DNA of 22,653 nucleotides from Cytauxzoon felis (lineage: Eukaryota > Apicomplexa > Aconoidasida > Piroplasmida > Theileriidae): positions 1-22,653 of the forward strand of contig JAIQCW010000049.1 of NCBI GenBank assembly GCA_020283715.1, written 5' to 3'. The notes under the pieces are model-generated. The model had not been told where the DNA came from and did no database searches. It saw nothing but the letters and a program-made list of their open reading frames with translations. Positions 8,624 to 17,200 of this stretch are shown piece after piece; the first letter of the stretch is position 1, and each line of letters opens with the position of its first letter. The position numbers were made by a program, and so were the translations under genes.

Positions 8624-10766
8624 ATGATTTATTTATATTTATTATTATTTAATTTGTATTCATGTAAAATTCTTAAAAATGTATACTCTACAATATGTAT
8701 GCATGATGATTCTATAATAAATTTCCAGAATTTGAAAAAAAAATCGCATATCGGGTATATTTTTATATATTTAAAATATAATTTATCATGTTTATTAGTG
8801 GTAATTATTTTCCACTTCACATCGCATATAGGAAGGATATCGCATTTGTCTATAATACTTCATATATTCACCCGATTATTTATGATACTAAAATCTCCAA
8901 TAGGTTACATGCCAAAAATAAGAGACTTGATTTTAAAAGGCCTAAAAAGAAGGCATACTCACCACCCATTGTAGGAAGAGCTAAAGTCACACTAGAAAAA
9001 GGTGATAAAGAAGCCGCAGAAGAAGAATATCGCAAACACATCTCAATGACAGATAATATAACATATCTAGAAAAAATCAAACTTGATGTTACCGAACAGG
9101 TTCGCCTAACAAATATTCAAACTACTGTTGTCTACTCCACCTGAGGTTACCTCTACCAACAGTCCAACCTTTCTTCATCCTGCCGTCAGCTCTTCTATTT
9201 ACCTATCTCTAAAGAATAAAGCCACTCCCAGAGATCGTGGCGGTGGGAAGGTTGTGATGAATCATCCATCATGGGAATGATGGAAGATGGTGCTAAGGAT
9301 GTATTGGATATAACCCCGAGTGGAACCCGTAGCTGATCTCAGGGAAGCGGAGGGGGAACTAATTAGAAGAGCTGACGGCAGGATTGACCTAAGGTGGAGT
9401 GGTCGTCGGCTATGATTTAATTGTTACTTTAATTTTAGGATATAAAACCATTTTTGAGTTTATTTGACTCGGAGGTAATGACTAAGGAGGATTTGATTGG
9501 TACGGATTTACCATTTGGAATGGTTTGTTATTATTGGATATTAATTTTATTTTTATATTAAAATTATCAAAGGTACCTAAAGAACGTTATGAATTATGGA
9601 AATTATGTGGTCGTGTATCCGATCCTGATCATCCTATAAGTTCACAATCTTTAACTACACGTAGATTCTTACAACGTTTATTTGGAAAGTTTGTTATTTA
9701 ACCCCATTTCTAAGTTATTTTACCCCATTGTAGTAAATTTGAAATTACTCGTGATGAATTTAATTATAATATTGAATATAAGATGAGGTTTTTAACGCCT
9801 GGTTATGGTGATGTATTTTTTATGGATAAGGTACGATGTTGGAGGGGTATGTTATGAATTATATGTTATTGTATATTTGACTTATAGCATGGATTCTAAG
9901 TCGTGATTTAATAGAAGGGCCAGAAGAACCACCAGATTATACAAGTGTCTATCCTGTATGTTTAATTTAAATATTTAACGACCCCATATTTTTATAATAT
10001 TCCCCACATTCCCCATTAAAATTCTTTATTATTTTTTTCTTTAGTCTATTAGACCTGAGAATGAGATACAATTGAGTAAAGTGATGCATCGTGTTAATGC
10101 AGATGTTAATAGACAAGGTGTACATCCAGCATTATTAGATATGTTTTGGAATTTCTTTACCAAAGATGAAAAATGTATATATTAACACTATAATACCCCA
10201 TTATTTAATTAAAATACCCCATTTAGTATTAAATAGAGATGTTGCATGTAATAAATTAAATTGGGTTATTGATCGTTTGAAAAATGTACAACCAGATGAA
10301 GGAATATCACCAGATAATTTTTATAAAATATTCATTAACACATGTAAAGAATATCTTGGTAACTTCGATAAACGAAAATTTGTAGTATGTTGAATATTAT
10401 AAATCAATAATTTGAAATTTCACCCCATTTGACACCCCACTTCATCACCCCATAGCTTAAGCAATTGAAGAGTATAGAATATATGGATGTATATAATAAG
10501 ATGCTTAGTATAAATAAAGGTTAGAAAAATAAATGTTTAAATAATTAACCCCATAATTAGATTTACGTGTAAGGAATAAAATAATAACAAGAGCGTATAA
10601 TGATGAATTGAAAGGTTTATACAAGAGAAGAATACCAAAATCATATATCAAATATGAAAGGACAAGATTAGCAGCTTATTTCAATCTACTCGCAGATATG
10701 TCCGATAGACAAAAGAGAAGGAAGATGCTAAAACTACAAGAAAAAAATAACGAAACTACAACATAA
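8624..10766 (+). CDS. Eleven-exon gene, unrecognised protein (about 440 aa), possible apicoplast targeting
   Basis: Proposed exons: 8624-8680, 8729-8754, 8799-9099, 9439-9522, 9573-9688, 9734-9846, 9888-9955, 10045-10174, 10227-10384, 10456-10519, 10561-10766. All phases close, giving about 440 codons. Exon 3 could instead end at 9126, also phase 0. The start MIYLYLLLFNLYSC looks like a signal peptide and is followed by a Lys/Asn-rich, acid-poor stretch to about residue 75, the pattern of a bipartite apicoplast leader. The body is hydrophilic with helix-prone charged segments (KGDKEAAEEEYRKH; GPEEPPDYTSVYP; YERTRLAAYFNLLADMSDRQ), and the C-terminus is basic. I recognise no domain. Intron 3 (9100-9438) holds a modular repeat; the others are 41-89 bp, and five of them (introns 5 and 7-10) contain CCCCA motifs. 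An ATG at 8788 would lie inside intron 2 and is not used in this model. Confidence 0.68.
9135..9400 (+). repeat. Modular repeat block inside intron 3 of the eleven-exon gene
   Basis: Order: junction TCCACCTGAGGTTAC, tail CTGCCGTCAGCTC, the palindrome variant CTCTAAAGAA, GCCACTCCCAGAGATCGTGGC, the GATGGAAGATGG-type cassette at about 9254-9312, a junction, the CTGATCTCAGGG cassette and the CTGACGGCAG tail. The 9254-9312 cassette recurs inverted in the ARP6 intron at about 12551-12611. The block lies wholly within the intron. Confidence 0.85.
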
Positions 10767-10850
10767 TATCATACACCATATATTACATCATAATCCAACC
10801 AACAAACTTTTAACAAACCATTGTTCATAGATAACTCTCCATTTAATGTC

Positions 10851-10926
10851 GTCCAACCTGAGGTCGTCTTGCAGACAGCTCTTCTTATTTACTTCCCCCT
10901 CCGCTTCCCTGAGATCAGCTGCGGGT
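10851..10926 (-). repeat. Modular repeat block at the 3' edge of the second cysteine-rich fragment
   Basis: Reverse-orientation copy: CAACCTGAGGTCG junction, GTCTTGCAGACAGC tail, then the cassette ending CCCTGAGATCAGCTGCGGG. The open frame of the VESA-like fragment ends inside it at 10915. Confidence 0.85.
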
Positions 10927-11448
10927 GTTGTTAAAAGAAGTTGTGTGAGCGGGAGGATTATAAGAAGAACAAGGACAATTCTGATTCTCACTACATATCT
11001 GTAACTTTTCCGCCACTTTTTCAAATACTTTCACTAAGCATTTACATAATTTATCATTGTCTGTTAGATCAGCCTTATGTTTTTTCTCATCACCATTCCC
11101 ACTAGTTGTAGACACACCCAAGCAATTGCATCCGTTACAACAGAAGAAATACCTCATTACATGACTTATACCGCACTTGTAACCATCCTTTAGGCAGTTT
11201 TCAGTGTCTGTTTTGCAGCATGGGCATGGAATTAATCGTATGTTATTTAATGAGGATATGCCATTAATATTATCAACAGCACGAAATATTAACGTATTTC
11301 CCGATCCAGTTGAGTAGAATAATTTACTAGGATTACTGGGATCTGCATAAATTGATTTACAAATACACACATTACGATACGATTTCTCCGTATACTCGTG
11401 ATGAACCTGGGTAATTGTAGTATCATATATCGCACACCCGCAGCCGAT
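10915..11448 (-). CDS. Second cysteine-rich VESA-like fragment, repeat-bounded on both sides
   Basis: The frame is open from 11448 to a stop at 10915, with its ends lying inside repeat blocks and no credible start codon, so this is a partial gene or isolated exon. It shares the C-terminal block with the fragment at 7293-8300: KCGISHVMRYFF, CNCLG, HKAD, DKLC, LVKVF. It is shorter and extends about 35 residues past that block into a partly repeat-derived tail. Unlike the first copy it lacks the long Cys-dense middle and has instead a segment with CICKS and CPCCKTD. Membership of a variant surface antigen family is inferred from composition and from the existence of a local paralogue. It sits between the eleven-exon gene and ARP6. 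Confidence 0.5.
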   Translation of the reverse strand: MGCGCAIYDTTITQVHHEYTEKSYRNVCICKSIYADPSNPSKLFYSTGSGNTLIFRAVDNINGISSLNNIRLIPCPCCKTDTENCLKDGYKCGISHVMRYFFCCNGCNCLGVSTTSGNGDEKKHKADLTDNDKLCKCLVKVFEKVAEKLQICSENQNCPCSSYNPPAHTTSFNNTRS

Positions 11449-11515
11449 CTACGGAAGGCGGAGGGGGAAGTAAATAGAGGAGGCCACCACGGCGAGTGGA
11501 AGACCTCAGGTGGAG
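11436..11515 (+). repeat. Modular repeat block at the 5' edge of the second cysteine-rich fragment
   Basis: CCCGCAGCCGATCTACGG cassette, GGAAGTAAATAGAGGAG, the hairpin tail CCACGGCGAGTGG and the junction ACCTCAGGTGGA. It separates the cysteine-rich fragment from the 3' end of ARP6. Confidence 0.85.
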
Positions 11516-11592
11516 AATATAGAGATTGTACCTAGCGATGGACAGTTTAATGATTAAACTCCTTTGGGAGTGATTGTGTAAATTATGTGAGA

Positions 11593-13575
11593 TTAGAGTG
11601 TTTTGATTTTATCATTTTCGTCGTCAACATTGATGATTACACCACCATTTTCGAAGTATTGATGCCTAGTTATTGCATTTGAGAGGAAAAGCGAGTCGTT
11701 GTTGGTCCATAACTTAGCGCCATAGAACGCTGTAAGCGATGGATTATCGCTGTAATGAATGAGGATATCCCAATCCTATATGACATTTCATATATAATTT
11801 GTTTTAACATACTAATGGTATCAACGATCTTAATTCATTATAGAATCTTTCCTTAAAACCTGGTAACTTGCATGTACCACCACATAAAAATATATTGGAT
11901 GCCATATACTTTTGTATAGATGGTGGGCATAATGCTATACTTCTATACACCATCTCCACTATACCACATTCTTTATAATTTATATCTATAAAATAAAAGT
12001 GTAAAAGTGGGGGAAAACATATAAAATGGGGGGTATTATAGTGTTAATATATACCTTGTGGGCTAAATAGAATTTCTGGTATAGAGAATCGTTCGGTATA
12101 TAAATCTATAAACTGATTATCCATTTTAAATTCATCAGTTATTATATTTTGATCATCGTTATTAATATCTTTATATTCAATTTTATCAATTAATCCATTT
12201 GATAATTGTATTATATCGTCTTTATTAGATTCATTTAATAAAGGTGGTGTACAATTGCGATGATTTGTAAAAAATTTTATCAATTGAATCTTCTATAAAT
12301 ATTATAGGGTTAATGGGGATAAATAACCCGATATAAATATAAATAATGGGGATCAAAACATACAGTTCTTGCAGAATAATTTGGTAATAAATAATAATAA
12401 TGTAATAATCTATTATCTGGTATACTCATTAATCTCTTAGCAGCCTTCAACTCCAAATCGAAATCATAAGATACATAACATGATTCCTCCTTTATCTAAA
12501 AAATTATACATCAATTAAAACAATATCTTCATCACACCATTCCACCTGAGGTTACATCCAACACATCCTTAGCACCATCTTCCATCATTCCCATGATGGA
12601 TGATCCATCACTACCTTCAACACTACCTTCACCACGATCTCTGGGAGTGGCTTTACTCTTTAGAGATAGGTAAATAGAAGAGCTGTCTGCAAGACAACGA
12701 ATGGTGGATTGGATCTCAGGTGGATCACACATTTTGTTGTTCGATTTGAGGTTTAAACTTACATGTTGAACTAGTAATTCGTTAAAGTCTAAATTGGTTG
12801 ACCTGATGTTTAGAGTATTCTTAAGGTATGAATTCAGGTGTGAGCCCGCTAATGACGTTCGTAATGCCGCATTCTGTATCGGTTTTCCGTTAACAAATGG
12901 GACTACATGACTATTACTGAATCCACAATCCAATACCATACAACAACTTCTATCATAATTATGGTGTTTTTTACCCCCATCAGTATCATTATTATTGGGG
13001 TAAACATTGATGTTGAGATCGTTATGTTTATTAACATCTAGTAGATTTTTAGTACTGTAATAATAACAAGATGATTCTTGTGATGTAATAAAAGATAATA
13101 ATGGGAAACAAAAATCTTCGAATATAATCTCAGCTAATGCTTGTTTGGATTGTATAGGGCATAAATTGGGTTCAGTTATACATAATGATGTAGATTCTGG
13201 TATAATACCCAATAAATTATCACTAATGTAGGGTTTACCAATCAATTTATCCCATATTAACCTTTGTCTATTGGGGTCATATAACAACCCATGGATGTGA
13301 GGTCTCATACAAAAGTACTCTAAAAGTGTATAACAACTCTCTGATATATAACCTTGGGCATGTGGGTCATGTGATGTGTCATTATGACCAGTAGATTGAT
13401 CAGCATTCGATGATTGCTCAGAATAATAATTGGAACCAAATTTCTTTTTAACTTGACCTACACAATTTGGTATAACATTTGGTGGTTTTTTACTAGAAGA
13501 TAATCCTATTTTTATAAATCCTGAACCATTATCTAATACGACTCTGGGCAGTGCTGCATATGCTGATGCATCCAT
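11593..13575 (-). CDS. ARP6: Actin-related protein 6 (ARP6), SWR1/SRCAP-type complex subunit
   Basis: Five exons: 13575-12763, 12495-12364, 12292-12055, 11985-11813 and 11775-11593; phases close, giving 512 aa. The N-terminal actin-fold motif VVLDNGSGFIKIG is followed by VIPNC, LIWDKLIG, CITEPN, EIIFEDF, MVLDCGFSNSHVVPFVNGKP, then IKEESCYVSYDF after intron 1, RFSIPEILFSP, NIFLCGGTCKLPGF and the closing SLTAFYGAKLW. The VIPNC, HVVPF and IKE(E/D)xCYVS pieces point to ARP6 rather than conventional actin. ARP6 helps deposit H2A.Z in the nucleus. Insertions rich in Ser, Asn and His near residues 50-70 and 180-210 lengthen it beyond the usual 400 or so. Intron 1 (12496-12762) has a strong donor GTAAGT and holds a modular repeat. 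The frame happens to stay open into that intron as far as 12532. Confidence 0.88.
12541..12723 (-). repeat. Modular repeat block inside intron 1 of ARP6
   Basis: Reading the plus strand: junction TCCACCTGAGGTTAC, the cassette with CCATCATTCCCATGATGG (a 7-bp stem) and GATGGATGATCCATC, the inverted repeat around GATCTCTGGGAGTGG, CTCTTTAGAG, GTAAATAGAAGAG, GTCTGCAAGAC and a junction. It lies wholly within the 267-bp intron; the other ARP6 introns are 37-71 bp. Confidence 0.85.
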
Positions 13576-13786
13576 TATCTATATCATGATTAAAGCCAAA
13601 TATATATTTACACATTTAATTTTATTTATAATATATACTGATAATTTTACATTTTTTTAAAAAATTTTACATTTCATCTACTCCATCTCCCCTCCATGTG
13701 GTTTAAAGAAGACATTAAGATTCCATTTGGGGGCGGAATTTTTTAAATACTAAACAGTAGTTACCCCTTGATTTAAAGGCATAAAA
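13576..13786. promoter_or_regulatory. Divergent promoter region between ARP6 and the MED21-like gene
   Basis: A 211-bp AT-rich gap separates the start codons of two genes pointing away from each other, so it must hold both promoters unless the 5' UTRs extend elsewhere. It includes runs of T/A near 13650-13670 and a GC-richer patch near 13680-13735. No known motif was identified. Confidence 0.4.
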
Positions 13787-14270
13787 ATGCCACAATTTAT
13801 ATCGCCAGTTGCTAATGAAGCTATAATAAAGTTACAGTATCTACTTCAAAATACATTATACACTTACACGGTATGTTTAATGGCTACTCTTTAAAGACTC
13901 TATAATAATTATACATCAGGATATCATAACATCTCTAGTACCAAGTGCAACAGGGGATGAAAGTCAGACACCTGTAGACAAGAAATCTGAAGATGATGTC
14001 AATAAATTATTATCGGATAAACTTGAAAGATTAGAAACTCTAAATTCACAAATACAATTAAATGTCGATTTGTTACCAGATTCATCATTAAAAGGGGTAA
14101 AAAAATCATCTCAAAATGCCAGTACATTTTAGGATAAATTGGAATCTATGATAGAAATATTGAATAAGGAATGCGAATCAGCAGCAACAGAATTAAAGGA
14201 ACTTTACAACGATTTTAATAAAGCATTTGAACTAATAAATAACTCTCTAGAATATGAAATGAAAAATTAA
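13787..14270 (+). CDS. Small coiled-coil protein resembling Mediator subunit MED21
   Basis: Three exons: 13787-13870, 13920-14096 and 14133-14270, introns 49 and 36 bp, all phase 0; 132 aa. It is rich in Leu, Glu, Asn and Lys with two helical coiled-coil-like parts. The first 30 residues (MPQFISPVANEAIIKLQYLL) are followed by a short acidic linker (DESQTPVDKKSEDD), then RLETLNSQIQLNVDLLPDSS and LESMIEILNKECESAATEL. The order N-terminal helix, linker, an 'I..L.D.LP' element and a C-terminal Glu-rich helix, and the length, resemble MED21, which pairs with MED7 in the middle module of Mediator and acts with RNA polymerase II in the nucleus. No catalytic motif is present. Another small coiled-coil subunit is possible. 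The stop codon lies one base from the stop of the convergent WD-repeat gene. Confidence 0.6.
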
Positions 14271-14271
14271 A

Positions 14272-17200
14272 TTAAACCTCTTTATAATATTTTGTATTCA
14301 ATACATTCATTAATCTATTATATACTACATTTGGTGATGGTAATGCATACGTTGGACAACCTATATCTACTATGCTATTAACTAACTTTTTAGGCAATGG
14401 ATTCTTCACTCTATATCTCCATTCTACAGATTTACAATACTGATCAGCCAAATTAAACTTCACACGCTTCTTCTTCTCTTTCGATACCTATAATATTAAT
14501 ATATACATATTACTCTAGACTCTCCACTCGAGGTCCAATCCACTATCTTCTACACCTCGTCTATCCACTGCCGTGGCGGCTCCTTTAATTAATTATCCCT
14601 CCGCTTCCCTGAGATCAGCTACGGGTTCCACCTGAGGTCCAATGACTAAAATTAACTGACTTCATTTTTACCTCTGAAATTTGAAGGAAATCCTCAATTT
14701 CTGGGGAAACTACTGAAGATTGCTCAATGACGATTGGATGAATATCTGATGTTAATATCTCATTCAAGAGGTATTTGATGATTGTATTTAATATTGTCAT
14801 CCTCACTTCATTCTAATTTATATCCATTGAGATATCTTCCCAAACATACATTCCGTCACTTTATCCTTATCTCGCCGAGATTAGGAATTAACCTCAGGTG
14901 GAGAACCCGTAGCTGATCTCAGGGAAGCGGAGGGGGAGGTAAATAAGGGAAGCTGTCTGCAAGACGACCTCGAGTGGAACAGCGAGTGGAAACAATGAAA
15001 TGATAGTGTTGGATTATATTCTCTGGAAAATACCTGTGTATTAAGTAATTGTAATATTTCTTGAAGTAGATCTTCATTCTTTAATGTAGTTTTATTGGCG
15101 AGTTTTTGAGTGGATGGTATATCTTTTGGTAGATCATTGATAGTTTTGATATTAATTTCATTTGAATTATTAGTGTTGATAGTAATGATCATAGTTTCAA
15201 TTTGGAAATTAGCGGTTAATAATACAAGCGTAATTGATATATTATTAGACGGAAATAATGGTAATTCCTTATTCATATAGAGTAAATTTAATGATGATGG
15301 TGCCATACATAAATTTATAATCGCATTTGATACCTTCCTTGATTGATTAAATATTCTCGAGATCAATACCCTTTCATGATCATCAATATTTATATCAAAT
15401 TTATAAATCTCCAAATCACCAACATAATTCTTATTCACCTAAAAAAATATTAATATATACCGATAAAATTACACAGCTATCACTTGTCTTCTCCACTTGA
15501 GGTCCAATCCTACTATTATTCCACTCGCCGTGGAGGCTTCTTCCAATTATTCATCTCTAAAGAGTAAAGCCACTCCCAGAGATTGTGGCACTGAGATTGT
15601 AGTGATTGGACCTAAAGTGGAATTGGATTACCCGAAAACGATCTATGGGAGCTGGAAGGGGAAGTAATTAGAAGAGCTGTCTGCAAGACGACGAAATGTG
15701 GGATGGCGAGTGGAATAGAGGTTGTAACCTCAGGTGGAGCAGTTGCAATATCCTTTGTTATACTTACAGTATTGATGGTGGTGATTGTGATTAAATTGGG
15801 TGCCATGATATCATAGAGTACATTTCTGATTTCATGGCCTATAATTTTGTTGTAGATTTTTTTCTTGGTTGCAAGCATACCATCTTGTATGGGGTATTTC
15901 CATAATATTTCATTTGTCATTATATCCCATATATATAATGTTAATGTATCAGAATATAATATGAATTTATTCTCATATGGATATATAAATTTAATATACA
16001 CCAATGCATCCATACTCTTCATATATGATTTATCCTATTTTATAAGTAAAATTATAATTGTAAAATGATAATAAACCCCACAACTTACATTATTGGTATT
16101 TTTTTCATTATTATGTAATGGTAATGATTTGATAAAATTGAAATTGAATTTATTATCTAATCCCCATAATGATATAACAGTATCATGTGCTATGCACAAT
16201 AAATTACCATTAATATTCATACATGATGATATACAAGGGAAATCCTTATATGAACAATGTGATATACACACCCATACATAATCTTGGAAATTTATATCAC
16301 TTGCACTATAAACACCATAATCTCTTGAATTATTAACACCAGAAAAACCCAAATTGTTGGGTAATACAACTTTTTTAATAACATTCCATATTTTGAATTC
16401 TGAATCAATCGATGATGTAATAAAAGCACATGTCTGTTGTAATCATATGAAATGAAATAATAATAAAATATCTCCTAAGTACAACAACCAATTCCACCTC
16501 TATTCCACTCATATCCACCTGAGGCCTTCCACTCGCCGTGGTGGCCTCCTCTATTTACCTATCTCTAAAGAGTAGAGCCACTCCCAGAGATCGTGGCAGA
16601 AGTGTAGTAATTGGACCTCAAGTGGACTACCCGCAGCTGATCTCAGGGAAGCGGAGGGGGAAGTAAATAGAGAAGGCTCCATGCAATGGGAAAGGAAGGT
16701 AGACTGGAAGAGAGGTTGTATAAAACTTCAATGAAGTGTATAATATTTGATTAATTAATTTGTTTTGAACTTACATTGGGTATTTGTATGATGGTGGTGA
16801 CTCGATGCGTATGTGGATTGAATATTTTAGTGTGTATTGAGAATGTATTTGTTCCTTTATTGGGGTCATATAATTTCATCCAGAATTTTAATGAAGATTT
16901 TTTATCATTTGTATGTGTTTCATGTTCAAATTGTGTGAATGAATCCATATAATTAAACATTAAATCATCTGATGAATATAATATACTCCTCGATTGTACC
17001 GTAACCACAATCAAACCGTCATTTGATATACATAACTGTAATTATATATAATAACTCAATTAAAATGTTTAATACTAAACATAATATATACTCTTCATCA
17101 ACTTCCAACTGAGGTCGTCCTGCCGTCAGCTCTCCTAATTACTTCCCCCTCCGCTTCCCTGAGATCAGCTACGGGTACCACTTGAGGTCTAATTTCATTA

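Noticed and set aside
8788..9144. Single-exon gene starting at 8788
   Set aside because: Its first residues would lie in an intron; the spliced model from 8624 adds a signal peptide and keeps phase, and the 3' end runs into the repeat.
12532..12762. ARP6 C-terminus encoded by the repeat (the open frame continues from exon 1)
   Set aside because: A strong donor GTAAGT at 12762 and acceptor at 12496-12497 join in phase and restore the conserved ARP6 sequence IKEESCYVSYDF; the continuation is chance openness of a GC-rich repeat.
14881..15033. Extension of WDR75-like exon 7 through the repeat
   Set aside because: A CAG/GTATTT donor at 15033-15034 precedes it, and the next conserved exon starts at 14487 in phase; the extension is repeat-derived.
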